Source: Eudromia elegans
Taxonomy: Eukaryota; Chordata; Aves; Tinamiformes; Tinamidae
Assembly (NCBI GenBank): GCA_003342815.1
Contig: PTEX01000042.1
Span: forward strand, 862,653 to 926,652
DNA length: 64,000 nt
Direction: 5' to 3'
A model generated the notes under the pieces. It had not been told where the DNA came from, made no database searches, and saw nothing but the letters and a program-made list of their open reading frames with translations. How positions within the stretch are numbered: the first letter of the stretch is position 1; every line of letters begins with the position of its first letter. This document shows, piece after piece, positions 40,001 through 49,009 of this stretch. The translations under genes and the position numbers were made by a program.

Positions 40001-43000
40001 TCTCTTAACAGTCAAAGTCCTGTTCTGGGACATTCCACTCCAGTCTAGTCTAGTTATGACAGTTGGGACAATTATCCTGGTGTTTCTCCTATAGTCTGAC
40101 AAATATGGAACATAAAAGCCTCCAGCATCTCTTCATTTAAAAAGCATTAATAATGGTCTTTATTCAACTTGTATTTTATTTAAATTAGTTTTAAATTTAC
40201 CACTTAATCAAATAAGCCAGCATTTATGATCTTATATGTCCAAAGGTATGTAGTAATTGATACCATACTGCAGATCATTGACAGAGTCAAGAATATGTAT
40301 TCTTGAGAATACATACAAGAATCTGTATTAAAATCTGCAGCCTATTCATTAAGTGTCTTTTATAGGCATCTGGATTAGGATCAGCCAGGTTAAACTCAGA
40401 GTTATGTATCTGGACTTGAGTTCCCTTTTTAAACATGCTTGCAATGGCACTGGAACCTTAGGAGATTCAATTTCCTTCTTTTGGAATATTTATGTAAATT
40501 ATCCATTAACTGTGGCCATCTCTCCCCATCTCCCCCACCTCACCTCTATTTTTTGTGAGTAATGGTCTCGTTTAATATTTTGTTCATTTAGTTTATACTT
40601 ACTCATGTGACATTTTTGAAATATAGACATTATATTTAGAGATATATATTTAAATTAGTATAAATTTCTGTATATTTACTTGTAATTTTGTTTTTATTCT
40701 TGTGTTTCATAGCAGTTCAGCTTCTCTAATTTTCTTTTTCCACAGTTCCTGGCAGATATGGAAAATAATGCACTCTTTAGGGATGACATTGAATGTCAAA
40801 AACTCATTATGGAAGCAATGAAGTATCATCTGTTGCCAGAGAGACGACCTATGTTACAAAGTCCTCGCACCAAACCTAGAAAATCTACAGTGGGAGTGTT
40901 GTTTGCAGTTGGAGGAATGGATGCAACAAAAGGTATTGATTTAGATAATGAATAGCTGATAAGATTTTTTTTGAAGAAATTTTTATAAGTTCTAATCTGG
41001 CCTTTCAGTTGCAAACTGATATCAGTAAAGTTAAAAAATTTTATAGTACCAAAAATGCACACTGTTTATTAGGTTAAAAAACAGATAGCATTGGTAATAT
41101 TATAAGCACTATGGAAACTTATGTTTGTTATTGATTTTGAAATCAAGGGAGTATCTGATTTCCCAGTAGGGAAATGTTGAACTCAATGAAAATTAATCTT
41201 TATTTACATGAAAGGGAAGCAATACAGAAAAGGAAGAAAGTGACACAACATACAAACATGGTAGCGCATGTATAAAAGCAAAATATATTTTTTTGATTAA
41301 TTAATTGCTAGAGGATTCTGTCAGACCTACTTATTTTTTTTAACAGAAACTTATATACTGTATATGGTATTTAAAAGCAATCTAGTATCATACCTATTGA
41401 ATTAAGATTGTGCTGAAGGGTCTTATGGGATCAGAATATTGCTAAAATGAAAACTCTCCCAATAATTCAGAACAAAGTTTTTTATAACTTGTATTATTAA
41501 TCAGGAGCTACGAGCATTGAAAAGTATGAACTTCGTACCAATATGTGGACCCCAGTAGCGAACATGAATGGACGAAGATTGCAGTTTGGAGTCGCAGTGT
41601 TAGATGATAAACTGTATGTTGTTGGTGGTAGAGATGGACTGAAAACGCTGAACACTGTGGAGTGCTACAATCCTAGGACAAAAACTTGGAGTGTAATGCC
41701 ACCTATGTCCACACATCGTCATGGTCTTGGTATGTAGAGTTAAAAGATTAGATATTTTCAAACTAGTTTTAAAAAATAAATAGTTTTTAGGGAAAATATT
41801 AACTTTGTTTTAAATGCTGATCAGTTGTTTAACTATTTTTCCCTTTCAGACTATATCTACCATCAGCATCTAAAATGAAATTTGGGACTTATTTGCTTAA
41901 GAAAAAAGTTTTTAATGTGTGCTGGGCTGTGGCTAGGAGAATATGATTTTTTTTCCCCTTTACCTAGATGTTCTTCATATGTACATGTTATTCATATTTT
42001 TTTTAAGGAGTAGCTGTACTGGAAGGTCCCATGTATGCCGTAGGAGGACATGATGGCTGGAGCTACCTGAATACAGTGGAAAGATGGGACCCCCAGGCTC
42101 GTCAGTGGAACTTTGTGGCTAGCATGTCAACGCCAAGGAGCACAGTTGGGGTAGCAATATTAAATGGAAAGTATGTGAAGGCAACATCCATTTCCTTTTA
42201 CATTATTTTAATGGCATTGGAGAAATATCCTACATTACTGTATTTTGCTTGACAGGTTTATGTTAATAGCATAGTTTGTGTTTATAAAAAAGATATCATA
42301 TTCAGCCCAATGTCATAGTGCCCCTTAGTATCCCTTTTGAGAGGCCATCTCTTCAGGGAGTTATTGATGACATTAAAACAGGATCAGTGTGGAAGCACAC
42401 TGCTTGTAACCAGCTGGCAGATGGACTTTGTTCTGCTGATCACAGACTTTTGAATCTGGTAGTCCCTCTAGTTTTCCACTAGGCTGTAGTCCACTTACCT
42501 AAACTATTAATATTGCTGTAGCAGTGGCAGAATATTTACACCATCTCACTCCAGGAATCTAACTCTGGCAGTCAAACCTAATCTAAATACCGGCTATCAT
42601 GCTCTAGACCACCGTTTTCCACTTCCTGCTCAGGGATCCTCTGTGGCAGGTGCTAAACCTCCCTTGAGCTGTTTGGATATTGTCAACTGGCAAAAAGCTG
42701 TGTTTGTTTTTTACATGCATCCACAAAGGGTCCTATGAGATCTGGAGAAGTGCAGAAGTGAGTGGGAATGCTGGCCTGGGTGAGGAATGTGAACAAGCAG
42801 CAAGCAGAATGGCTTTGGCTGCTGTGGACCTGCCGTCTCAGATGCCTAAGTTAGGTCCTACATGTATATGTTATTACATATAATATTCAGTAGGGAGATA
42901 TGAATCACCGGAATTAGAGCCTAGTATTTCTGTGTTGTTGCAGAAGGGCTCTTAGCTTAGGCAGTAACACTAGATGCCTATAGCTAAGAAGCCTGAGTGC

Positions 43001-46000
43001 TTCTCCAAAAATACATAGGAAGTGACTGCATTGCAGCTGTGGGACTAGTAATTCTGCACTTTTTAGCAATGCTATGTCTGTAACATGCTATCTCACAGGT
43101 GATTTGCTCAAAATCTCCATATACAAAAATGAAAATATCCTTTTCCACATCCTGAATGATAAATCTCTGTGATCAAAAATCTGCCATATTTTAGCGGGCT
43201 GAGAGGTTCATTTAAATATAGTTTTGTACAAAGAGTTGAGCTTTAATCGTAAACTTTTTGGAACTGCAACACAATTTTTCAAGATACTTCAGTACATTCC
43301 TTAACTTAAACAAGCTGTGTCCTTACACATGGATACTTCCATAAGTGTCTTTTTTTTCCCAAGAGGATATTAAAACTATTTGTGAGAATTACTAGGTCAT
43401 CCATAATTACAAAAGGTTTGCATTCAAGTTGGGTCATTAAAAATCAATTTAAAAAGTGTTTCTCAAACTGAGAAGGTCTTGAATACTGCTTCATCATATA
43501 CAGTAAATAATGAATATTTGATTATCTATAATCTGCAGGTTCTGCAGGGAATACATTAATGATATTTCATATCGTCTCTCAAGCTAGACTTGATTTCTGA
43601 TGTGTCATTTTCTTTTTAAAATGCTTTCTACATTGCCTTTCAAAATAAGTGTACAATGTTTCTGCTTGTAAGTGTATAATGCATAAAACATAAAAGTAAC
43701 TGTCCAGATTGATCAAGTTCACTTACATGATTATTTTTAAAGATTCTTGAGTTATGCAGAGCTACTAACACCAGTCTTCCTTCTACCCTTATTTTATAAA
43801 GAAAGAGAGAAAGAAACAGAGAAAGAAAGAGAGAGAGAACGATCCTAAGAAATTCTGTTATTACAAAATGCCAGATTTTTTTATGCTAAAACTATTGATT
43901 TTTTTTATGCTAAAACTAGTTAGCAAACTAGGCCACCTAGTGGATGTGAGGGAATTATCTAAAGCTACCGTTTATAAACTGAAGCAGCCCGTGTCCCTTA
44001 AAATTCACATAGGATNAAATTTTTACATGTAGGAATCCATTACCGAATTTGTCCCACTATGATCCCACTAGAAATGGATCTTTCATTGTCAAGTCACTCA
44101 GCAGCGATTTTCAAAATCACCTATATGTATAAGCTGGATCATAAATGTTGTTACAATCAGTAATTTATTCTTATTCTGTTAACTGTGACAACAGGAAAAA
44201 CCTGGAGTAAAATTTTACTTTATGCCTCTGTTTTAGGAACAGAAAATTCTATTGAAGTATGAACTTCTTCCAAATTTCTTTTTAACAAATTTGAAAGTCC
44301 TTCATATACGTCTTGAAACTTGTCCTGTATAAGAAACAATGTTGCTGTGCAAATATTTTCCTGGTAGTGTTGCAATATTTGTAATATTAAAACTTTTTTC
44401 TTGTTGTTAACTTTATAGACTTTATGCAGTTGGTGGTCGAGATGGAAGTTCTTGTCTCAAGTCAGTAGAATGTTTTGATCCTCATACAAACAAATGGACC
44501 CTGTGTGCTCAGATGTCAAAGAGAAGAGGTGGTGTAGGTGTAACCACATGGAATGGGTTCCTGTATGCCATAGGTGGACATGATGCTCCCGCATCAAACT
44601 TAACATCCAGGCTCTCAGACTGTGTAGAAAGGTAATATCCTGATGAATAAGGATCCTGCTAATAATTCTAATAATGCTGGCATGTAGATTGATTTACAGA
44701 AAGAGCTGTTAAGTAGAAAATCCATTAGAAGAGCCATATAATTGTTTGTGTTAGCAGAGTATACCTGTATANAAAAGTATACTGTATAGTCAGCATATGT
44801 TTAATGACACCAAAACAGAGCAATTAAAATTATTTCTAATGCACTTCATCTAGAAAAGTGATTTCTCAAAATCTCATTGAATAAATGCTAATTAGTGAGA
44901 AGAACATAGAACTGAAAATCTTCACAAATGGAACATAAGTTCTCTCACAAGTTTCGTTATTAGTTCATATTATAAGTATTAATTGAGTTAATGATCAAAC
45001 TTTGAAACACTCGTCTCAGTTATTGTTCAGCAGCAGAACTGTTTCTGGAGTGGTGTTTCTAACCATGCAATAAGAAATGCAGTAAGAGTATGTGCACTCA
45101 TATGAATAGAATCATGTACGTAAAACAGCGAAAAGGAAATATATAGTTAATAGTGACTGTGTTACCAGATGACTAAATGAACACTTTCAAAGAATATATT
45201 TGAGGAAAAAAAATCCTTTTCAGTTAATACGCAAAGTCTGTGCCCTCCTAATAGTACCTTTACCTACTGCCTTGAGAAAGTCAATTCCAGAGGAATTTTG
45301 GCATCAGCTTGAGTATAATAAAAATTATCTTTTAGGTATGATCCAAAAACAGATATGTGGACTGCTGTGGCCTCTATGAGCATTAGCAGAGATGCAGTGG
45401 GAGTCTGTCTTCTTGGTGACAAGCTGTATGCTGTTGGAGGGTATGACGGACAAACATACCTTAATACAGTGGAGTCCTATGATCCCCAGACCAATGAGTG
45501 GACACAGGTACAGTTTCTGATCAAACCCTACACTCTTGTTTTGCTGTTATTTTAAGTTATTTTAAACCTCTCTGTACAAAGAGAAAACACTTTCTTTCTT
45601 TCTTTCTTTAAGAAGCACTTTTTCTATTAGACTGTGTTGATCTTCTTTATTTTTCTTTACACACTTCTCCAGATTTAATCTGCCATCTAAAGATGATATA
45701 CCTTCAGTAGACAGTTTTTAAGTCTTAATAAATTGTCATTGTTTCTTTGACAAGAGTATATCACTTTGGCAATGTTATATATGTACTGTTAGGAGAATGT
45801 ATAGATATTTTCACAAACTGTCATAGAGAGTTCTCTTTACATAACTAAATATTCTGAAGGTAAATGATAAATGGAGATGAGTTTTGGCTCCAATATGTGT
45901 CTCAGCAAGTTTATCAATATCTTCAAGATTTTGGTCACTTGTTAATAAACAATCCCTTCCTGACATTCTATTAACAGTGTGTCTGACTTTCCAGAAGTCT

Positions 46001-47241
46001 GGAAGTTTGGTTGGTTATAAAGAACTCTAAAACTATTTTTATTTCACTCATGGTAGACCTTGCTGATGTCTTGGTCCTGTATGCATCACATTCTCACTGT
46101 ATTACCAGTAGGTTTTTGAAGGGTTTAATTATTATGTTTCATTTTTTTTGGTCTGGCCTCCCTACCAACATCTGGTGTCTTCAATGGGAAAGCCATTTCA
46201 ACTACTGATGACACATTTCTTCACTGACAATAAAAACAGCATTTTTAGTCACAGTGATGTTCTGCAAGGATAGTAATGCAGTTTAGACTGATCTTTCTTA
46301 GATTTTTCGTCTTTAAGATTGGGCTTAAAATGCATACAGAGATTTTTACTTGGAAGGATATCAAAATTCCACTTAAGTCAAGAAATGTATATATGCACTC
46401 TCCATGTCCACCCCCTCGCTATCTCTGGTGCTGATCGCTTGTATTCTCTGTATGCAGGCGTGCCTTCTAACTTTGACTGTCTAACGTCTTGTGACACAGC
46501 CAAGAAGGGAATCTCTTGCACAAACTAGAGCTCATTCCAGTAGAGCCCATGCAACAGCAGCGAGTTTGCTGTAGCAGAGCGGCCCACTGCAGCTGGGACT
46601 GCACANCTTGCACTCTGTGGAAGCCTTTTGCTCCTGCTGAAGCAGAGCCTTTGAAAGGACTGCTCTTCAGCCTTTATTTTGTAAGGGCTGCCTGCAGTGT
46701 GGGTCAGTGTCCATACTGACACAGTATGTGCAGATATAGATATGGAAGGAGACAAGTGAGTTATTTATCTGTAAGTTCCTATTCAAGAAGTGTTGGCACT
46801 ACATAAGTTCACCACCCGCCTAACAATCTTTGTCTCAAAGTCCCTGTTATGTTAGGTATTCCCTGGCTCAGATGAAAAGAAACAGTTTTGGAAGGATTTG
46901 AAAGGATTCTTTTTCCTGTAATACCAGGTAGTTGAAGTCAGTATTAAGAATTGTTGGGTTTTGCTGTTGATTTCAAGGAGTGTTACCCTATCATAAATAC
47001 CTCTTCCTTTTCTGAAGGTTTTTATACCAAATTTTGTCTCAAGTTAACTTTTTAAGTCAATTTACAGATTATGTGTCTTTACTGCTGCTGTACAACTATT
47101 ATTACAGTTACTATGATGATTTTAGAAAAAAATATTTAAAACAGACTACCTTTATCTAAGTTTTTTTTATTTGTTTGCTTATAGGTTGCACCGTTGTGCT
47201 TAGGAAGAGCTGGAGCATGTGTTGTGACTGTGAAACTTTAA
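15688..47241 (+). CDS. KLHL5: KLHL5, Kelch-like protein 5 (BTB-BACK-Kelch), full coding span
   Basis: Eleven coding exons: 15688-16064, 24303-24485, 29417-29553, 29964-30160, 37179-37391, 40746-40932, 41505-41729, 42008-42170, 44419-44631, 45336-45507, 47185-47241. They total 2124 nt, giving 707 residues, close to the 709-residue human isoform as I recall it. The N-terminal ~150 residues are serine/acid-rich; the BTB domain follows at about 150-245, BACK at about 270-380, then six Kelch blades from about 420 to 706, each with a glycine doublet (AVGGMD, VVGGRDG, AVGGHDG, AVGGRDG, AIGGHDA, AVGGYDG). Family knowledge: BTB-Kelch proteins bind CUL3 through BTB and the adjacent 3-box and present substrates held by the Kelch propeller for ubiquitination; the substrate of this one cannot be read from sequence. 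The ATG at 15688 has A at -3 and opens the peptide [12 protein letters not shown]. All introns are GT-AG. Every coding exon is intact, with no stop or frameshift. Confidence 0.96.
20007..20081. repeat. G/T-rich simple repeat (GTTT type)
   Basis: Low-complexity sequence of repeated GTTT and GTTTT words with one GGGGG run. It produces a lysine/asparagine/threonine-rich open frame on the minus strand, which is an artefact of composition. Confidence 0.8.
23867..23922. repeat. 28-bp tandem duplication
   Basis: The unit CTAGTCCCAAATAATGCTTA plus eight further bases occurs at 23867 and 23895 with one or two differences. It looks like a young local duplication in intron sequence. Confidence 0.75.
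24303..24485 (+). CDS. KLHL5: KLHL5 coding exon 2 (start of BTB domain)
   Basis: Codes residues 126-187: [18 protein letters not shown], then [20 protein letters not shown] and the BTB opening [19 protein letters not shown]. The internal ATG in QAMEPC could start a shorter form, and human KLHL5 is said to have one. The acceptor is doubled (CAGCAG); I chose 24303 because it gives CRTSNSS as in human. Using 24300 would add one serine. Donor CACAG|GTAAAT. Confidence 0.95.
24486..29416 (+). other. KLHL5 intron 2 with CR1 fragment
   Basis: About 4.9 kb. It holds a plus-oriented CR1 3' end at 24936-25064, otherwise AT-rich unique sequence, and ends in a T/C-rich tract (29323-29400) before the acceptor ACCCAG. 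No exon recognised. Confidence 0.85.
24936..25064 (+). mobile_element. CR1 LINE 3'-end fragment
   Basis: The sequence carries the avian CR1 3' signature: GGACTAGATGATCTCTAGAGG, then GTCCTTTCCAACC, then ACCATTCTTTGATTCTATG, with upstream text resembling CR1 3' coding and UTR. It is 5'-truncated to about 130 bp and diverged by several substitutions, so an older insertion. CR1 makes no usual target-site duplication and none is seen. Confidence 0.85.
29417..29553 (+). CDS. KLHL5: KLHL5 coding exon 3 (BTB core)
   Basis: Codes residues 187-233: [20 protein letters not shown], then [17 protein letters not shown] and ALVQYAYTG. This is the central BTB fold, including the dimer/CUL3-contact helices typical of the family. 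Phase 2 entry (AG|A) and phase 1 exit (G|GT). Confidence 0.96.
29554..29963 (+). other. KLHL5 intron 3
   Basis: A 410-bp AT-rich intron with donor GTAATT and acceptor TTTCTAG. Nothing else is seen in it. Confidence 0.9.
29964..30160 (+). CDS. KLHL5: KLHL5 coding exon 4 (end of BTB, start of BACK)
   Basis: Codes residues 233-298: [60 protein letters not shown] and HNYTM. It covers the last BTB helix, the 3-box and the start of BACK. Phase 0 exit. Reading through the donor adds a short tail [15 protein letters not shown] and a stop at 30206-30208, followed by AATAAA at 30223. Confidence 0.96.
30161..37178 (+). other. KLHL5 intron 4
   Basis: 7.0 kb, AT-rich. Contents: poly-T at about 33617-33633, a poly-A run near 35223-35238, and an alternating TG/TA microsatellite at 36421-36476. 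Open frames such as 35595-35939 are composition artefacts (F/L/C-rich). Acceptor TTTTTTCAG at 37178. Confidence 0.85.
36421..36476. repeat. (TG)n/(TA)n microsatellite
   Basis: Alternating purine-pyrimidine sequence: GTGTGTGTGTATATATATAT, then a second TG block, then a TA block. It can take up non-B DNA and is likely to vary in length between individuals. Confidence 0.9.
37179..37391 (+). CDS. KLHL5: KLHL5 coding exon 5 (BACK domain)
   Basis: Codes residues 299-369: [71 protein letters not shown]. This is the helical BACK domain linking BTB to the propeller, including the family motif LLTWVRHD. Phase 0 on both sides. Confidence 0.96.
37392..40745 (+). other. KLHL5 intron 5
   Basis: 3.35 kb. 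It contains a short minus-oriented CR1 end at 37781-37825 and a poly-T at 39656-39675. A slightly GC-richer patch at about 39720-40100 has an open minus-strand frame, not recognised. An inverted repeat ATGTATTC/GAATACAT lies at 40295-40314. Confidence 0.8.
37781..37825 (-). mobile_element. CR1 LINE 3'-end remnant, minus orientation
   Basis: Only the last ~45 bp remain: CATAGAATCATAGAATG followed by AGGTTGGAAGGGACCTCTAG. The doubled octamer-like CATAGAAT end is diagnostic of CR1. It is severely 5'-truncated or eroded. Confidence 0.8.
40746..40932 (+). CDS. KLHL5: KLHL5 coding exon 6 (BACK end to Kelch blade 1)
   Basis: Codes residues 370-432: [62 protein letters not shown]. It contains the last BACK helices, the linker, and the first Kelch strand with its GG doublet. 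Phase 1 exit. Confidence 0.96.
40933..41504 (+). other. KLHL5 intron 6
   Basis: 572 bp, AT-rich, donor GTATTG and acceptor AATCAG. Nothing else is seen. Confidence 0.9.
41505..41729 (+). CDS. KLHL5: KLHL5 coding exon 7 (Kelch blades 1-2)
   Basis: Codes residues 432-507: [76 protein letters not shown]. The Kelch pattern (GG, spaced Y and W, then MxxxR) is complete. Phase 1 exit. Confidence 0.96.
41730..42007 (+). other. KLHL5 intron 7
   Basis: 278 bp, T-rich before the acceptor TTTTTTAAG. Note the less common AAG acceptor in place of CAG or TAG. Confidence 0.9.
42008..42170 (+). CDS. KLHL5: KLHL5 coding exon 8 (Kelch blade 3)
   Basis: Codes residues 507-561: [55 protein letters not shown]. 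Phase 2 exit (AA|A). Acceptor AAG, donor GTATGT. Confidence 0.96.
43801..43840. repeat. GAAA/GA purine microsatellite
   Basis: Pure purine run of GAAAGA and GAGA words, 40 bp, with one interrupting C (AACAGA). Likely polymorphic in length. Confidence 0.85.
43874..43919. repeat. 23-bp tandem duplication
   Basis: The unit GATTTTTTTATGCTAAAACT plus three bases appears at 43874 and 43897, differing mainly in T-run length. Local duplication in intron sequence. Confidence 0.75.
44419..44631 (+). CDS. KLHL5: KLHL5 coding exon 9 (Kelch blades 4-5)
   Basis: Codes residues 561-632: [71 protein letters not shown]. Blade 5 has a longer loop ([12 protein letters not shown]) than the others, as in human KLHL5. 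Phase 2 on both sides. Confidence 0.96.
44632..45335 (+). other. KLHL5 intron 9
   Basis: 704 bp, AT-rich, one unresolved base near 44772. No other feature is seen. Confidence 0.9.
45336..45507 (+). CDS. KLHL5: KLHL5 coding exon 10 (Kelch blade 6)
   Basis: Codes residues 632-689: [57 protein letters not shown]. Phase 0 exit. Donor ACACAG|GTACAG. Confidence 0.96.
45508..47184 (+). other. KLHL5 intron 10
   Basis: 1.68 kb. It contains a short TTTC repeat at 45593-45611. A less AT-rich patch at about 46390-46750 has open frames on both strands that match nothing I know, and one unresolved base near 46606. Acceptor CTTATAG. Confidence 0.85.
47185..47241 (+). CDS. KLHL5: KLHL5 coding exon 11 and stop
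   Basis: Codes residues 690-707, [18 protein letters not shown], ending in TAA at 47239-47241. This short tail supplies the last strand that closes the Kelch propeller. The 3' UTR continues in the same exon. Confidence 0.96.
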   Translation, partial: VAPLCLGRAGACVVTVKL

Positions 47242-47676
47242 ATTGTGTTCTCGATGAAGGTGACATTCTCCTCTGAAGACTCAGCTGATTTCCTTTTTTT
47301 ACCTCAAGCAAATTAACATTGCACCAATGGACATGAAATTCAGGATATCCACCACAGAGCAAGATGTTCAATCTTAGCTCACATATTCACGGTGTTCTTA
47401 TGGACCAATATCAAGCACTTTTTAAAAGAAAAAACAATCTTTGTTACCCTTGTGTAAAAAGAGTTCTATTTGTAAGTAAATCAGCTGCAACCTCCTAGCT
47501 GCCATCAGAGGACTTCTGTTTAGAAAATACTTTGAAAATCAGTGAACTCTGTTCTAAAATAATTGAATGTTACAAACTTAGGGCCTTGATCCCTCAAGCA
47601 TGCANAGGAGTGATATAGTTCCCTGATTTGGGTGAAGCAAGTTACAGATTGGAACCTATATATTTATTTTGCCTCT

Positions 47677-47682
47677 AATAAA
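47677..47682 (+). terminator. KLHL5: Polyadenylation signal AATAAA (proximal)
   Basis: Canonical hexamer 436 bp after the KLHL5 stop. Would define a short 3' UTR. Confidence 0.5.
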
Positions 47683-48635
47683 CATGTTTTGCTATAGGTA
47701 TCTGAGCTATACAATGCAGGCTGACAAACCAATGCAAACCATTGTAAATGGCAGGTGTAATGCTTGCCGTGGAAATGAAGGTGTGTATTTGGTGAATCTT
47801 TTGCACTTTTTCAGCATTCCTAGTTTAGTAAATTTTTATTTAACCAAAGCCTTATTTTAAATGTCTTATTATGCTAACAGTAATCTGCTCTTTAACTTCT
47901 GCATAAATTTTTTAGCATCTAGTGTACTTTTTGGATTTTTAAAGGTTTTGCATAAGATGCAGAACATCATAGCTTTTTCTGTACTTAATCTGACTCTTAT
48001 ATTTACTTGGTCATTTTTAAGAAAGTGTGAGTTCTAGGTTGTAAGAATTCTGAAGTGTGACTACAGGTTAACCTCTGCAGTTCAATAGGAGCACTTTGGG
48101 ATTTTGTAAGCATTCCATTACGGCTACGCTAAGGGTCTACTTTGATACTCCTTAATTATATTTTACATGAGGCTTTGCACTAATTTTAAAAGTATAATTT
48201 TATATGATGAAATAATGGTTACTTCAAAGTGTATGGGGTCCAGTCCTAGAAGGGGCCCAGCACCTTGCAGGACAGCAAGCGTACCCCACAGGATTAGATC
48301 AGATAGTTATGTTATTTAACAGTTATTTAATTTTTTTTTCAGATACTTTATAATTTGCCTTTTTATTTTTTTGATTGCTCTGCTATGTTACACAGAATTG
48401 CTTGAACATTCCAATGTTCTCCAAGAGTCCTTTTCTATTTGCTTTTCTGTGCCTTGTTTCTGATGGTTTTTGAAACAGGAGGTAATACATTTCTTTGTAA
48501 TGGAGACTTTGAAGATGTGCACTCATTGAATGTTTCTGAAGAGTACATCTGAAGCGTGTGCTACCCAAAGTCTTTGTANACTTGTAATTTTAAATTTGTG
48601 TGTTAATGCTCTCAGTGAACTATTTATTGTTTTAA

Positions 48636-48641
48636 AATAAA
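48636..48641 (+). terminator. KLHL5: Polyadenylation signal AATAAA (distal)
   Basis: Canonical hexamer about 1.4 kb after the stop, followed by T-rich sequence and then directly by the WDR19 CpG island. It is the last such signal before WDR19, so a likely KLHL5 transcript end. Confidence 0.6.
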
Positions 48642-48860
48642 TTACAGAGCAGTGAAATTTTGTCATGAAACCTGCACTGTTTGAAGCTGAAAACAGTTAA
48701 ATACGTTATGGATGGGGTCGTTCCCGCTTTTTCCTTACGGCTGCGCACACGGTCCCACCTCTAAGCGCTGCTCCCCTCGCGCCCCAGCAGCGCCGCTGCC
48801 GTGGGCGCCACTCCCCGCCCTAACGGTTCCGTAACGGCCGCCTCGCACGCGCCTGCGTCG

Positions 48861-48872
48861 CGTGACGTCACG
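48861..48872. promoter_or_regulatory. CRE palindrome CGTGACGTCACG
   Basis: Full cAMP-response element TGACGTCA (48863-48870) inside a 12-bp perfect palindrome, about 140 bp before the WDR19 ATG. Known binding type: CREB/ATF family. Confidence 0.75.
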
Positions 48873-48970
48873 GGCTCGGCCACGCCCCGTCGCTGCGGTT
48901 GGCTCTGCGCTCCCACCGTCCCGCCCCTGTCTCCGAGGTGACTGCGACGCCTCAGTGGGGGGCGGGCGGG

Positions 48971-48980
48971 GCGCATGCGC
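48971..48980. promoter_or_regulatory. NRF1 site GCGCATGCGC
   Basis: Perfect palindromic core of the NRF1 motif 24 bp before the WDR19 ATG, in the core promoter or 5' UTR. NRF1 sites are common in CpG-island promoters. Confidence 0.75.
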
Positions 48981-49003
48981 GCTGCCTGCGAGCAGGGGCC
49001 GCG

Positions 49004-49009
49004 ATGAAG
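49004..49009 (+). CDS. WDR19: WDR19 coding exon 1 (two codons)
   Basis: Only ATG AAG (Met-Lys) is coding; the donor GTGAGTGG follows at once. Phase 0. The ATG context is GCGATGA. The upstream part of the exon is 5' UTR in the CpG island; the transcription start is not defined by sequence. Confidence 0.9.

Larger units (their letters stand above)
42171..44418 (+). other. KLHL5 intron 8
   Basis: 2.25 kb. It contains a GAAA/GA-rich purine microsatellite at 43801-43840 and a 23-bp tandem duplication at 43874-43919. A less AT-rich patch at about 42300-42850 is unidentified. Acceptor TTTATAG. Confidence 0.85.
47242..48660 (+). other. KLHL5: KLHL5 3' untranslated region
   Basis: AT-rich sequence with no further supported coding exon. 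AATAAA signals lie at 47677-47682 and 48636-48641, so short (~450 nt) and long (~1.4 kb) 3' UTRs are both possible. The second signal sits about 360 bp before the WDR19 ATG. An exon-like block, 47698-47782, is framed by CTATAG and GAAG|GTGTGT, but this may be chance. Confidence 0.7.

Noticed and set aside
39720-40102. Minus-strand frame in a less AT-rich patch of KLHL5 intron 5
   Set aside because: No family recognised and no clear start or splice sites. It could be conserved noncoding sequence, but I cannot show that without alignment.
40295-40314. Inverted repeat ATGTATTC-TTGA-GAATACAT
   Set aside because: An 8-bp stem is expected by chance in AT-rich sequence of this length.
46390-46755. 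Less AT-rich patch with open frames on both strands in KLHL5 intron 10
   Set aside because: Could be an eroded repeat, but I see no diagnostic ends or coding motif.
47669-47860. Exon-like frame in the KLHL5 3' UTR (block 47698-47782)
   Set aside because: It lies after the KLHL5 stop, its GTGTGT donor is weak, and the peptide is unrecognised.
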